The position numbers were made by a program, and so were the translations under genes. 64,000 bases of DNA from assembly GCA_021736785.1 (NCBI GenBank), contig JAIPFF010000004.1, positions 99,684-163,683 of the forward strand, given 5' to 3'. Below, piece after piece: positions 47,401-56,565 of this stretch (position 1 is its first letter; every line of letters starts with the position of its first letter). This DNA is from Thiohalocapsa sp. (GTDB taxonomy: Bacteria; Pseudomonadota; Gammaproteobacteria; Chromatiales; Chromatiaceae). The notes under the pieces were generated by a model that did no database searches, was not told the DNA's origin, and saw only the letters and a program-made list of their open reading frames with translations.

Positions 47401-48505
47401 CGGGCGGTGCTTCCAAGCCGCGCCGGGACGCGGCGTCCCCGAACCCGCCCCGTTCCCCGCCCGGCCCGCCACCCGGTCCCGGCAAACCGTCTGCTCCGGC
47501 ATGGCTTGCCGGCGCCGCGGCTCGGCTCAGCGCGAGTCGGTCGATGTTCATGCGCACCGTGCCCCGAGGGGCCCGCAGCGGGCCGGTCATTTCGGCCCGC
47601 GCCGTGATGCGCTCCCAGTCAAGGACGCCCCGAGCGCCCGGCAATGCCGCGCCCGTGGCGGCAACCTCGACGCTGGTCTCGAGCGCCGAGATCATGCCCC
47701 CGGACAGGTCGAGCACGCCGCTCGCGCCGACCCGGACGGGACCGGCCGCGAGCTCCGCGCTCACGGCGGCAGCCGACGCGGACCCTTGCGCCTGCGCGCT
47801 CAGCGTCCAGTCCGCAAGCTCGGGCGGCAGCGGTACCCCCCATTTGCGCGCGAGTCCCGCCAACGGCCCGTCCTTCGCCTCGTGCAGTGCGACGTCCACG
47901 CGATGCCCTTGCGCCCCCGGCCCGACAGCGAGGCGATAGCGATCGCTGCGCCCCGGCACGCTCAGCATCAGTTCCGCGTCGGTCCGCGCGCCCCCTATCC
48001 GGCCGGTGCCGGTCACGACGAATGCGGGCGCGGAAGGTTCCAGCGCTTCGAGCCGCAGCTGTGCGATCACGAGCCGCCGCAGGTGAATCGATAGCGGCAG
48101 ACGCGCCGGGGCGCGGTTTTCGGCGTCCGTCTCCGGTAGCCGCTTCACAGCAAGCCGGTGGGCAGTCAGCGCCCGAAAGTCGAGCTCGCCGCGCAGCAGG
48201 GATGCGGGCCGCAGCACGATAGCCACATCCTCGGCGCGCAGCCAGACACCCTCGGCGTCGCTGAGCTCCAGCCGATCGATGCGCGGGCTGAAGGGCAGCT
48301 CGCCGCCGAGACCTTGAACCAGCACCTGTCCGCCGCCGGCGGCGGACAGGGCGCGGGCGATCAGCGCCCGGCCGGCGTCGGTATCCGCGCCGAGAACCAA
48401 GGCGAGCAGCAGCGCGGCGGCCGTCCACGGCAACAGGGCCAACGCGGTCAGCGCCCGTCGCAGCGCCGATGGGCGCCGGCGTCCATGTCGCCGGGGTGTC
48501 GTCAT
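44411..48505 (-). CDS. tamB: translocation and assembly module protein TamB
   Basis: This is a very long inner-membrane-anchored protein of 1364 residues that bridges the periplasm. With TamA it helps insert outer-membrane proteins or move phospholipids. A signal-anchor helix (about residues 14-41) starts it. A long beta-rich repeat region follows, and the conserved DUF490/TamB C-terminus contains LLRGEYDLIGQPLRFTRGRL, GEPPMSDDEVLSRLLFG and a terminal AGAAFELDY beta signal. The ATG at 48505 overlaps the tamA stop (TGATG). A Gly/Ala/Thr/Arg low-complexity insert (about residues 474-496) lies in the repeat region. Confidence 0.95.
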   Translation of the reverse strand: MTTPRRHGRRRPSALRRALTALALLPWTAAALLLALVLGADTDAGRALIARALSAAGGGQVLVQGLGGELPFSPRIDRLELSDAEGVWLRAEDVAIVLRPASLLRGELDFRALTAHRLAVKRLPETDAENRAPARLPLSIHLRRLVIAQLRLEALEPSAPAFVVTGTGRIGGARTDAELMLSVPGRSDRYRLAVGPGAQGHRVDVALHEAKDGPLAGLARKWGVPLPPELADWTLSAQAQGSASAAAVSAELAAGPVRVGASGVLDLSGGMISALETSVEVAATGAALPGARGVLDWERITARAEMTGPLRAPRGTVRMNIDRLALSRAAAPASHAGADGLPGPGGGPGGERGGFGDAASRRGLEAPPGVASGPPAFPAGDVRLEGSFDLARGPRVDMTLAAASARVPEPWGMLLGPEPRLRFSAERDGPSWRIDEARLDSDSLDVELAGRIEAGALDLTWALDAQAPAAPGGWSGTQAGTRTGAGAGTRAGAGSGALLHAEGRLDGTPQAPRIDGRLAISGAPAAAKAADGTGGTDGGRVAQAPPGQVDGRLQLEPLAPRGRLALQGRWLGQPVTVDVSVDPLPGGGLDLRLGDSRWADIALSGRLRRAGDARLPSGDLQLRIARLDDAAALLMPLLAPRLPDGLGASPERFVGGRLDLRAELDGERRIGLFADVAALRLAAVRVGALSLGAEVLEPLGRVRTDAQLQLTEIEAAGWTGAADVRARGPLDACDLDVTAELGRDGSGGDVRLAAAGRLEAGARRLTLQRLTADARDRRLRLLAPAGIDLGDGVAVDSLRLGLSTHSDAGAATAAGELDVGGRIVPRLELEARIADLSLAAIAPWLPGPPAGIGGVLDARASLAGSLAAPTGRVSADARAVVLPAAAGGGLPAASARLALTLEPAATLVDAEAWLEGRARLALDGRVGGPLQSASAPLELRGRGHFDLSLLDPWLAASGRRADGRATLDVQIAGARGAPRVNGRLDIEDGDWRDRRLGLWLDDIAGSVRLDGDRLRIERLGATAGTGALTLDGSLGWLAPGRPVDLRLRARGAEPIRLDLLQVRGDADLTLQGAIAEDVRLAGEMRFDRVDIRVPEQLPPDIPTLDVTERGERRQPRPAQPAALARGWRSRLDLDVRIQAPRAIRVRGRNIDAELGGRVRLGGNADAPFADGSFALLRGEYDLIGQPLRFTRGRLGFDGADLLDPTLELEARARSPGGTAILAVEGRARAPRVVLRGEPPMSDDEVLSRLLFGVAPGRLSAFQLTRIGLAATSLAGLGADGGGLLDRVRTGLRLDGLRIDSDRDGNAVFEGGRNITERVYLGARQGAAGDDPRGVLRLDLAPQIRLESDVGGGGARAGAAFELDY
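47018..47090 (-). repeat. short tandem repeat within tamB
   Basis: Degenerate hexamer-like units (ctgctc, ccctgctcctg, gttccg) encode the GTRTGAGAGTRAGAGSG low-complexity insert of TamB. Copy number could vary without shifting the frame if changes come in multiples of three. Confidence 0.55.
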
Positions 48506-50439
48506 CAGAAGGCCTGGCCGATGCCGAGGTAGAGCTGCACCGGCGCATCGCCCGGGCTCGGCTCCAGCGGCGCCGCAAGATCGGCCCGCAACGGCCCGAT
48601 CACCGTGTGGAACCGCACGCCGAGACCGACGCCGATCTTGAACGCCCCCAGTTCCTGCAGGCCGTCGCGGGCAACCGCGCCGCCATCGGCAAAGGCAACG
48701 ATGCCCCAGGGGCCGGCGATGCGCCGGCGCAGCTCCAGGCTGGCCTCTACCGCCGCGTCGCCGCCGGCCGGCGAGTCGCCGGCGGTGCGCGGGCCGATGG
48801 ACTGGTAGGGATAGCCGCGCACCGAGCCGGCACCGCCGGCGTAGAAGCGCCAGTCTGCCGGCACGGCATCGGCGCCGGCGCCGACGATGCGCCCGAGCGC
48901 CAAGCGGCCCGCGAGGACTGTGGGTCCCGGCGGCCGCGTATCGTCGCCATCGGCCTCGTCGAAGGCCTTGCCGACTGGGCTGCGCCGGCCGAGATCGAGA
49001 TAGCCGACGGCCGAGAGGTCCGTGCGCACGAAGCTGGGTCTGTCGCCCTGCACCAGCGGCACCGGTACGACACGGGCATCGAATCGCAGGCCTTGCCGCG
49101 GATCGAGGGGCTGATCGGTGCCGTCCCAAGCCAGCATCAGCGGCAGGGAGAAGAGTCTGAAGTCCTCGGCCGGCCCCTCCTCAACGATGCGCGAGCGCTC
49201 GAAGGCGACGCCGAGCGCAGCCGATAACCGGGACGAGATGCGCTGCTCCAGCGCCGCGCCGAAGGTGATCGCATCACGGTCGTAGGCGTCGAGCGATTCG
49301 CTGACCGTGACGAGATCGAACGCGATATCCAGATCGCGCCGCCGGCGGTCCGGCAGCCGCAGGGACAGGCCGGCCGAATAGTCGAAGCGTCGGGCGGAGG
49401 CGCCGTCGATATCGCCGATCTCGAGATCCGCGGACAAACGCTCGGCGCTGCCGAACAAGTTACGGTGCTCCCAACCCGCGCTCAGGCTGACGCCTTCGTC
49501 GCTGGCAAAGGCCCCGCCGAGCCGAATGGTGCGCCGCGCGCGCTCGACCACGTCGATCCGCAGCGGCAAGCGGCCGTCGGCGTCCGTTGCAGAGGCGGGC
49601 GTGATCCGCGCCGCGGCGACGGCATCGCTGGCCAGCAGATCGCGGCGTGCCTGCTCGAGACGGCTCGGGCTGTAGGCATCGCCCGGCGTCAGCCCGAGGC
49701 GTCGCCGCGCGAAGTCCTCCCGCAAGCGCTCGAGCCCCGCGACCTCGATGGCACCGATCGATACACGGGGGCCCGGCTCGACGGCGTAGTGCACATCCAT
49801 GGTGCGCGTTCGATGATCCACCGTCACCTGCGGCGGCGGCACCCGGGCCAGCGCGAAGCCGTCTTCCCGCAGCGCGTCGCGCACGGCGGCGCCCGCCGCG
49901 AGCACGCGACGTGCCTGCGCCGGCTCGCCGCTGCGCAGGTCGAAGGCCGCCGCGGCAGCCGGCGGAACGTGCCAGTCCGTCCCGACCGCACCGAGTCGAT
50001 ACAACGGACCGGCGTCGATACGCACTGCGACCGACACGGCGCCCTCGCCCGCACGCGCGGCGAGTACCTGAAGCAGCGTCGGATCGGAAAGGGCGATGTC
50101 GTCGATCCGCACGTCCACCACGGCGTCGTAGTAGCCGAAGCTGCGCAGGACGTCGTCGATACGCAAGCGATCGGCATCGGCGCGCGCGATCAGCGAAAAG
50201 GCCGGCAAGGTCTCGTCGTCCCGCAAGGCAACCAGCATCGACACCCGCTCGACGGTTCGGTCGATGCGGGCATCGCCCGTGGGGGCGAGCGCGACGTCGT
50301 AGCGCAGGCCGACCGTATCCGTCCGCGCGGCAGCAGGTAGGCAGCCAAAGGCCACCACAACGCCAAGTACCAAGGCAACGCGTGCCCCGGCAGCGCGGCG
50401 GATCGCGGGCACCGAACCGGCGGCAAGCCGGCAATGCAT
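48505..50439 (-). CDS. tamA: translocation and assembly module outer-membrane protein TamA
   Basis: This is an Omp85-family outer-membrane protein of 644 residues. A signal peptide ends near residue 38 (GCLPAAARTDT). Three POTRA-type domains occupy about residues 40-315 (for example SIGAIEVAGLERLREDFARR). The 16-strand barrel contains the family signature GGAGSVRGYPYQSIGPR. A terminal aromatic (QLYLGIGQAF) acts as the beta signal. The ATG at 50439 was chosen for the signal peptide, although no good ribosome binding site lies close. It is co-translated with tamB. Confidence 0.93.
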   Translation of the reverse strand: MHCRLAAGSVPAIRRAAGARVALVLGVVVAFGCLPAAARTDTVGLRYDVALAPTGDARIDRTVERVSMLVALRDDETLPAFSLIARADADRLRIDDVLRSFGYYDAVVDVRIDDIALSDPTLLQVLAARAGEGAVSVAVRIDAGPLYRLGAVGTDWHVPPAAAAAFDLRSGEPAQARRVLAAGAAVRDALREDGFALARVPPPQVTVDHRTRTMDVHYAVEPGPRVSIGAIEVAGLERLREDFARRRLGLTPGDAYSPSRLEQARRDLLASDAVAAARITPASATDADGRLPLRIDVVERARRTIRLGGAFASDEGVSLSAGWEHRNLFGSAERLSADLEIGDIDGASARRFDYSAGLSLRLPDRRRRDLDIAFDLVTVSESLDAYDRDAITFGAALEQRISSRLSAALGVAFERSRIVEEGPAEDFRLFSLPLMLAWDGTDQPLDPRQGLRFDARVVPVPLVQGDRPSFVRTDLSAVGYLDLGRRSPVGKAFDEADGDDTRPPGPTVLAGRLALGRIVGAGADAVPADWRFYAGGAGSVRGYPYQSIGPRTAGDSPAGGDAAVEASLELRRRIAGPWGIVAFADGGAVARDGLQELGAFKIGVGLGVRFHTVIGPLRADLAAPLEPSPGDAPVQLYLGIGQAF

Positions 50440-50793
50440 TGAACGAAAGACAGAAAGTCCTCCCACGAAGCGGCTCCGTTGGCGAGCTCGGCGAAGGCCC
50501 GCTCGCAACGCCCTGGTCGCCCGAGATCGCCGACGCATCCAAGGCAGCATCGCTCAGGGCGCGCGGCGGGTCCAGTGACGCGCGGGAGAATCGGGCGGGC
50601 CGCGAAACCGAATGCAACGGATGCTGATATTTTTGTCGCGACGGCGCATTGACCGGCATACCCGTTCAAAGCAATCTAGGGACCCGAAATCGTCAGCGCC
50701 GATCAATCAATGTCCACCGATGGCGCCGGCATCGCGGCCCCGGCCGAATGGGCAGCACCGGCTAATCCAAGTCCGCCGTCTCCGAAGCAAGCA
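50440..50793. other. divergent intergenic region tamA-pldA
   Basis: 354 bases between divergent genes, with no gene supported. TTGACC (50649-50654) followed after 17 bases by CAATCT (50672-50677) is a weak candidate promoter for pldA. Confidence 0.4.
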
Positions 50794-51900
50794 ATGACCA
50801 AAGCCACTGTCGTTCGATCGTTGTCTTTCGGCGCAATCCTCGGCGCCTTGCTCGTCGTCACCGCAAGCGCGGCTGCGCCCGGCGAAGCCGTCGGCAGCCC
50901 GCAGGCGTGCACGACGATCGACGACGACCGCGCGCGGCTCGCCTGCTACGACCGGGCAAATGGACGCGCGGCACCGGTGCCCACTGTGGTCGACACGCAA
51001 AGGCCCGCCGTCTCGGAGCCTGAACGTTCCTCCGCGATGACGGCACCCGCTGCCGCGCCGGCGGGGCCGCCCGCAACCAGCGCCAGCTCCGCGGACACCT
51101 CCCTGTTGGCCCGTGCCTGGAGCTTCGACGCCGACTCCGATCGCTACCTGATCAAGCTCTACCGCCCCAACTACCTGAATCCCGTACGCTACCAGAGCCG
51201 CGCCAACGATCGTCCGTTCAGCCCCCTGTTCAGTGCCCTGGAAGCCGCGGACGGCGACGTGGACAACGTGGAAGCGGTGTTTCAGATCAGCTTCAAGACG
51301 CGCTTCTGGGCGACCCGGGACCGGCGCCTCGGCGCCTGGTTCGCGTACACCCAGCAGAGCTTCTGGCAGGTTTACAACGGCGACAATTCCAGCCCCTTCC
51401 GAGACAACAACTACGAGCCGGAGCTCAAGATCGCCTGGCAGCCCAAGCGCAGTTGGGCGGGCTTCGATTGGCAGCTGCTCAGCGTCGGCTACAACCATCA
51501 ATCCAATGGCCGCGCGGACCCGCTGTCGCGCAGCTGGGATCGCCTGGTCGCCGAGATCGGCATCGAGAAAGGCAATTTCGCGCTGTTGCTGCGTCCCTGG
51601 ATACGCATCGACGACGACAGCGACGATACGGACAACCCGGACATCACCGATTACTACGGCTACGGCGACTTGACCGCTATCTACAAGTGGCGCGGCCACA
51701 GCTTCACGCTGATGGGCCGCGGCAATCCCGCCGAGAGCAAAGGGGCCCTCAAGCTCACCTGGATGACCCCGCCGCTGCTCGGCCCGCTGCGCGGCTATGT
51801 CGTCGGCTTCTCCGGCTACGGCGACACCCTGCTGGATTACAACTTCAAGCAAAACGCGATCTCCGCCGGCATCGCGCTGAACGACTTGCTGGACCGCTAA
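50794..51900 (+). CDS. pldA: outer-membrane phospholipase A
   Basis: This is an outer-membrane beta-barrel phospholipase, active as a calcium-dependent dimer, which removes mislocalised phospholipids from the outer leaflet. A signal peptide (about residues 1-28, ending TASAAA) precedes a linker with two cysteines. The barrel carries the active-site motif GYNHQSNGRADPLSRSWDRL, with the catalytic His and Ser of E. coli PldA in the same arrangement. The ATG at 50794 was chosen for the signal peptide, giving 368 residues. The extra 80-residue Pro/Ala-rich N-terminal region is longer than in E. coli. Confidence 0.93.
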   Translation: MTKATVVRSLSFGAILGALLVVTASAAAPGEAVGSPQACTTIDDDRARLACYDRANGRAAPVPTVVDTQRPAVSEPERSSAMTAPAAAPAGPPATSASSADTSLLARAWSFDADSDRYLIKLYRPNYLNPVRYQSRANDRPFSPLFSALEAADGDVDNVEAVFQISFKTRFWATRDRRLGAWFAYTQQSFWQVYNGDNSSPFRDNNYEPELKIAWQPKRSWAGFDWQLLSVGYNHQSNGRADPLSRSWDRLVAEIGIEKGNFALLLRPWIRIDDDSDDTDNPDITDYYGYGDLTAIYKWRGHSFTLMGRGNPAESKGALKLTWMTPPLLGPLRGYVVGFSGYGDTLLDYNFKQNAISAGIALNDLLDR

Positions 51901-51937
51901 CCCGGGCGACGGGGTACGGCCGAGCGAGCCGCCGACG

Positions 51938-53041
51938 ATGTCCGCCACCCCGCCCAATCAGCGCCGAGCGCGGCCGGGGCGCCTGCGCCGGTCCCTGTTG
52001 CGGGTGACGGCATCGGCCGCCGTGATCGGCCTGCTTTGGGTCGTCTGGGCCGAATTGCATCCCGGCGAAGAGCGTGCGCTGCGCACCCTTGTGCACGATC
52101 GCCTCGACGACTGGTTCCCGGAAGTCATGAAACCGCCCGAAGACGGTGAGGGCCTACGGCTGCGGCATGCCGCTGACTCGCGGCGCGGCGATACCGCGTC
52201 CGCGCCGCCCGCTGCGGCAAGCAACCCCCGCGTGCTCCTGATCCATGGACTCGACGAGCCGGGCGTGATCTGGGACGACTTCGCGCCGGCTGCGGCAGCT
52301 GCAGGCTTCGAGGTGTGGGAGCTGCGCTATCCCAACGACCAAGGCCTAGACCGCAGCGCCGCCTACCTGGCATCTCAGTGGGACAGACTGCCGGACGACC
52401 GGGGCGTGGTGCTGGTCGGGCACAGCATGGGCGGCCTGGTCGCCCGCGAGTTTGTCGGCCGCTGGCGCCATCCGGTCGGGAGGCCGCCCGAGGTCGGCGG
52501 GGCGCCGTTGGCCGGCGTGATCATGGCAGGCACGCCGAATCAGGGCTCCGAGTGGGCGCGGCTGCGGATCTGGCTCGAGCTGCGCGAGCACTTCGAAGAC
52601 GCCCTGCACCGGCGCTTCTCGCTGTTCGCCGGCCTGCGCGACGGCCTCGGCGAGGCAAAGATCGATCTGCGCCCGGGCAGCGAATTCCTGCAAACCCTGA
52701 ACGCGCGCCCTTGGCCGGAAGCAGTGCCGCGCTTCATCATCGGCGCCCGCTTGGCGGAGCCGCCCGCCGGGCTGAGCGAGGGACTCGACGCGGCCGCGGC
52801 CGAGGTCGGCTCGGAGGCCTTGCGGGAGCGCCTGCATGCCTGGTTCGAACAGCTCGGAGAGCACATCGGGGACGGCGCTGTCAGCGTCGCCTCGCTGCGG
52901 TTGGAGGGCGCCCCGGAGCCGCTCCTTGTCGACGGCTCGCACCGCACCATGCTGCGCCGGCTGTTCGCGGACGACCCGCCGCCGGCCGCCATCGACCCGA
53001 TCATCGAACAGCTGAAGGAATGGGCGGCAGTGCCGCCATGA
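51938..53041 (+). CDS. membrane-anchored lipase/acylhydrolase (alpha/beta hydrolase)
   Basis: This is a predicted 367-residue lipase. An N-terminal Arg-rich region and helix (about 20-42) anchor it. The core begins VLLIHGLDEPGVIWDDF, the nucleophile elbow is GHSMGG, and AGTPNQGSEWA matches the lipase family pattern of PGAP1/LipA-type enzymes. A late His in LLVDGSHRTMLRR could be the catalytic base. It is 38 bases downstream of pldA on the same strand, so co-expression in lipid turnover is plausible. Substrate is not known. Confidence 0.85.
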   Translation: MSATPPNQRRARPGRLRRSLLRVTASAAVIGLLWVVWAELHPGEERALRTLVHDRLDDWFPEVMKPPEDGEGLRLRHAADSRRGDTASAPPAAASNPRVLLIHGLDEPGVIWDDFAPAAAAAGFEVWELRYPNDQGLDRSAAYLASQWDRLPDDRGVVLVGHSMGGLVAREFVGRWRHPVGRPPEVGGAPLAGVIMAGTPNQGSEWARLRIWLELREHFEDALHRRFSLFAGLRDGLGEAKIDLRPGSEFLQTLNARPWPEAVPRFIIGARLAEPPAGLSEGLDAAAAEVGSEALRERLHAWFEQLGEHIGDGAVSVASLRLEGAPEPLLVDGSHRTMLRRLFADDPPPAAIDPIIEQLKEWAAVPP

Positions 53042-53140
53042 TCGGATGCGGGCAACCGGCCGCCACGGCCCGGCTAGCGCGCCCTTAGCCACGTCCCTGC
53101 CGCCCTGTTCTGCGTCGACGCGCTGCGCCCCGACGGTTCC

Positions 53141-54118
53141 TTACTCGTCGAGCAACGGGGGCCGCGCCAGCAGAAACAGCCAGGTGACCAGCACGAACGC
53201 GGCAGTCAGCGTGGGGATCGCAAAGGGCGTCACGGCCGCGACCATCGCACCCTGCACCAGCACGGTGACGATGGTCGCGAGCAGCGTATACAGCGCCGAG
53301 CGCAGGCCCGGGCGATAGAACACGGTGCCGAGGGCGATGGCGGTGAGGATCGGATTGAAGCCCACGAGCCCGCCGGTAATGAGCTGGCTCTCGGCGCCGA
53401 GCATGTGGGCAAGGACCACCGAGATCAGCGCGGCGGCGAGCGCGTAGCCGGCCGCCGCCAACGAGCCGACCGCGAGCCCGATCAGGATCAGCAGCGCGGC
53501 AATGCCGTCCCCTTTGACGAACACCTGCGAGACGCTGATGAGCAGCCCCTCGAGAAAGTCGAGAATGCGCAGCGGGTCGGCGGCCTCGGGGGCAATCGGC
53601 TGAATCAGGCCGCTGGTGGGCAGCGCGCCGGCCGGCACCCCCGAGAATCCGTTCGACGACAACAGCAGAAGCCAGGCGGTCAGCACGAAGGGGGCCGTCA
53701 ACGCGGAGACGCCCCAGGTCTGCATGACACGCGTCGTCGCGAGGGTGATCACCACCGAGCCGGCCCCGCCGAGCACGATGTAGGCCCAGAGCATGGAGGA
53801 GACGTCGAGAAAGGTTGCCAGTGCAATGCCGACGAGAAAGGCATTGAATCCGTATAGGCCGGCATTCAGGGACGCGCTGTCCACGCGCAGCCACAGCGCC
53901 GTCAGGCTGGCGACGACGACGGCGAGCACGCCGCCGATCGCGACCTCCGCAACCCCGGCCGCGAAGGAGCCCCAGCCGATGGCCAACAGAAACAACAGCC
54001 CCGAGAGGGGGTTGTCCTGGAACATCACCTGCCCGATACCGCGCAGGTTGATATCGACAAAGCGTATCGGCCAAGCAGACCTGCAAGCCCGCTCCCACCA
54101 GCCCGCGGATTCGTTCAT
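53141..54118 (-). CDS. urea transporter
   Basis: This is an inner-membrane urea channel/transporter of the UT family, with two homologous halves and 325 residues. The urea-pore motifs are NPLSGLLFLLAIGWGS, LNAGLYGFNAFLVGIALA, ALTAPFVLTAW and the second-half equivalent ITGGLVGFNPILTAIALG. The ATG at 54118 follows GAGGTGG by two bases. It is the last gene of the urease cluster, so its job is to bring urea to urease. A TCA/ATG codon set upstream was not used. Confidence 0.92.
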   Translation of the reverse strand: MNESAGWWERACRSAWPIRFVDINLRGIGQVMFQDNPLSGLLFLLAIGWGSFAAGVAEVAIGGVLAVVVASLTALWLRVDSASLNAGLYGFNAFLVGIALATFLDVSSMLWAYIVLGGAGSVVITLATTRVMQTWGVSALTAPFVLTAWLLLLSSNGFSGVPAGALPTSGLIQPIAPEAADPLRILDFLEGLLISVSQVFVKGDGIAALLILIGLAVGSLAAAGYALAAALISVVLAHMLGAESQLITGGLVGFNPILTAIALGTVFYRPGLRSALYTLLATIVTVLVQGAMVAAVTPFAIPTLTAAFVLVTWLFLLARPPLLDE

Positions 54119-54214
54119 GACCACCTCGTCTGTGTTGAAACAATCGCCCATGGGGCCAAGCACGCCGCGTCGCGCGACTCACTCACATAAGACGAGGCAC
54201 GCCCGGCGTCCCGG

Positions 54215-55177
54215 TCAGCGCCAGAAGAACGGCGCCGACAGCGTCGTGCCGGTGGCTTCTTCGCGCACGACGGCCCAGAGCTCGCGGATCTTGGCCTTGA
54301 CCGGGCCGGTCTCCCGCCCGAGCACCTTGAAGATCAATCCAGCGTCGTTCGGCAGCCGGCAGGCGCCGTAGGCCAGGCCCGCCGAGGCATCCAGCTCGGC
54401 TCCCAGACGGGCGTCGACGCGGTCGGCGACATCGGTCGTCGTCAGCAGCACGACATTGCCGAAGACATCGAAGCCGTCCATGACCCCGGTCCGGCGAAGG
54501 TCGTAGCGGCCGGGCTCGATGACCAGCTTTTCGGTGAACAGCAGCCGTCGGTCCGGGCGCATCGCCGAGGTCGCGAGCGACAGCAGCGTCGCGCCGAAAC
54601 ACTCGTCCGGATGGTGGTGCTTGCGCCCGGGCTGCAGAATCTCCGCGTAGAGGACGGTTGCGGTCGGTGCAACGCAGAGCCGCGTATCGCCCAGGAAGCG
54701 CGCGCGCCGATGCGGAATCAGCGGCTCCGGCATCAGCTCGAGATAGGCGCCGTCGTCGAGCGAGATGCGCTGCGTCTGCACCGCGTAGTTGGCATCCATT
54801 GCGTGGATCTTGGTCGCCGACTGGGTCGTCACGTGCGCTCTGGCGCCGGCGCCGAGCGCGATCTCGAGCGCGAGCCGGTCGCCCTGGAGCAGGCAGCCCG
54901 TCGTGGTGATCATAAAAACCCAGGCCAGATCCGGCAGTGCCTGCTCCGGGTAGAGCGCGCGCTGGGCCATGCCCGGTATGCGGCGGTCGAGCTCGGCGAG
55001 GATGGTGCGCGGGCCGCGACGCTCGAAGCCCAGACGCAGGAAACCGTCCTTGCCGACCGTGCCGCTCGCCATTTGGGCGGGCTCGTCCCGGAACGCCGCG
55101 AGCTCGCGCGCGCCGAGGCCGAGCCGCTCGGCAACGCCCCGGTCGACGGTCGCAAAGGGCTCGGCGCGGGCGTCCAT
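54215..55177 (-). CDS. ureD: urease accessory protein UreD
   Basis: UreD (UreH) is a scaffold protein that binds apo-urease and helps UreF and UreG load nickel. The protein has 320 residues with the family segments TTTGCLLQGDRLALEIALG, HVTTQSATKIHAM and PEPLIPHRRARFLGDTR. In many bacteria ureD comes first, before ureA; here it follows ureG and sits ahead of the urea transporter. Its start lies just three bases past the ureG stop. Confidence 0.95.
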   Translation of the reverse strand: MDARAEPFATVDRGVAERLGLGARELAAFRDEPAQMASGTVGKDGFLRLGFERRGPRTILAELDRRIPGMAQRALYPEQALPDLAWVFMITTTGCLLQGDRLALEIALGAGARAHVTTQSATKIHAMDANYAVQTQRISLDDGAYLELMPEPLIPHRRARFLGDTRLCVAPTATVLYAEILQPGRKHHHPDECFGATLLSLATSAMRPDRRLLFTEKLVIEPGRYDLRRTGVMDGFDVFGNVVLLTTTDVADRVDARLGAELDASAGLAYGACRLPNDAGLIFKVLGRETGPVKAKIRELWAVVREEATGTTLSAPFFWR

Positions 55178-55180
55178 CGA

Positions 55181-55825
55181 TCAGGCCGGGGCGGATTCCG
55201 CGAGCTTCAGATCGAACAGCATGTCGTTGCGGATCTGCTCGATCAGCGCCGGGATGCCCTGCCCGGTCTTGCAGTTCGTAAAGACAAACGGCTTCGCGCC
55301 GCGCATCAAGCCCGAATCCCGCTCCATCACGCCCAGATCGGCGCCCACGTGCGGGGCCAGATCGGTCTTGTTGATGACCAGAATGTCCGACTGGGTGATG
55401 CCGGGCCCGTTCTTGCGCGGGATCTTGTCGCCGGCGGCCACGTCGATGACATAGATGAAAAAGTCGACCAGCGCCGGCGAGAAGGTCAGGGTCAGGTTAT
55501 CGCCCCCGCTCTCGATCAGGACCACGTCGGTCTCGGGAAACCGCGCCTCCATGTCCTCCACCGCGGCGAGATTCATGCTCGGATCCTCGCGCACCGCGGT
55601 GTGCGGGCAGGCCCCGGTCTCGACCCCGAGAATATGCTGCTCGAGCATGACGCCCTTCAGGGTGCGCTGCACGTGCTTCGCGTCTTCGGTTGTGACGACA
55701 TCGTTGGTGACGATCAGCACCTTGATGCCGAGCTCGAGCAGGGGCGGCGTGATGGCCTCGATGATCGCGGTCTTGCCGGAGCCGACGGGGCCGCCGACAC
55801 CGATGCGTGTGATTTTCTTGGACAC
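55181..55825 (-). CDS. ureG: urease accessory GTPase UreG
   Basis: UreG is a SIMIBI-class GTPase that delivers nickel during urease maturation. It has 214 residues. The P-loop [14 protein letters not shown] lies near the N-terminus, the nickel-binding CPH lies in [13 protein letters not shown], and switch and base-binding motifs are [13 protein letters not shown] and VINKTDLAP. Length and order match the family. It lies 29 bases after ureF. Confidence 0.98.
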   Translation of the reverse strand: MSKKITRIGVGGPVGSGKTAIIEAITPPLLELGIKVLIVTNDVVTTEDAKHVQRTLKGVMLEQHILGVETGACPHTAVREDPSMNLAAVEDMEARFPETDVVLIESGGDNLTLTFSPALVDFFIYVIDVAAGDKIPRKNGPGITQSDILVINKTDLAPHVGADLGVMERDSGLMRGAKPFVFTNCKTGQGIPALIEQIRNDMLFDLKLAESAPA

Positions 55826-55854
55826 TGGTTGACCTGTTGCTTGGTGAGAACGGA

Positions 55855-56565
55855 TCAGCTCATGAACAGGCGCACGGACGCCTTCACGTGGACGGCGGCC
55901 AGGATCTCCGTCACCGGCGCGAAGCCCGCCATGTCCGCCAGCGGCGTCGCCGCGGCGACTTCGTAGTCCGCATCGATCCCCGCATTGAGGCTGTACAGGA
56001 GCCGCTGCGTCTCGATGTGGTCGATGCGCATCAAGCGCAGCGCGGCGCCCAGAATCGCCGCCGCAACGCCGTATTGATGCACCGCGAACGCATCACGCGC
56101 CGGCAATCCCTGGGCGGCGAAGTTGATGGCGAGCGCGACCGGATAGCAGCCAGGGGTGGCACCGCCGACAATCTCCTCGCGCCAGCGCAGCAGCAGCGGC
56201 GCGGCGACGATCTCGGCGCCGAGCTCGATGAGCTTCTTGCCCATACGCACCGACATGGTGCGGGTCTCGCTCGAGAGCTTGCGCGCATAGACGGCCGCAT
56301 CGATGTGCCTCAGCGCGTCCAGGTCATCGCCCGTGGCGGCGCCATGCGCCCGGATCAGGCCGACCGCGTCGCCGCGCGCGGCTTGCTCGAGCGCTGTTCG
56401 GGTATAGGCGCGCAGGCGCTCGGCGTCGGTGACAACCCCTGTGGCGATCGCGCTCTCGAGGCCGGACGAAAAGGCAAAGGCCCCGACCGGCAGCATCGAG
56501 TCACCGAACTGCAGCACCCGCAGCAAGTGCGCGGCCGATGAAGGCATGCCGGGGGCGTCGCGCAT
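55855..56565 (-). CDS. ureF: urease accessory protein UreF
   Basis: UreF is a helical partner of UreG and UreD in nickel insertion. The protein has 236 residues, beginning near [25 protein letters not shown], the conserved family opening. The ATG at 56565 overlaps the ureE stop (TGATG); an ATG six codons later is possible. Its place between ureE and ureG is standard. Confidence 0.96.
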   Translation of the reverse strand: MRDAPGMPSSAAHLLRVLQFGDSMLPVGAFAFSSGLESAIATGVVTDAERLRAYTRTALEQAARGDAVGLIRAHGAATGDDLDALRHIDAAVYARKLSSETRTMSVRMGKKLIELGAEIVAAPLLLRWREEIVGGATPGCYPVALAINFAAQGLPARDAFAVHQYGVAAAILGAALRLMRIDHIETQRLLYSLNAGIDADYEVAAATPLADMAGFAPVTEILAAVHVKASVRLFMS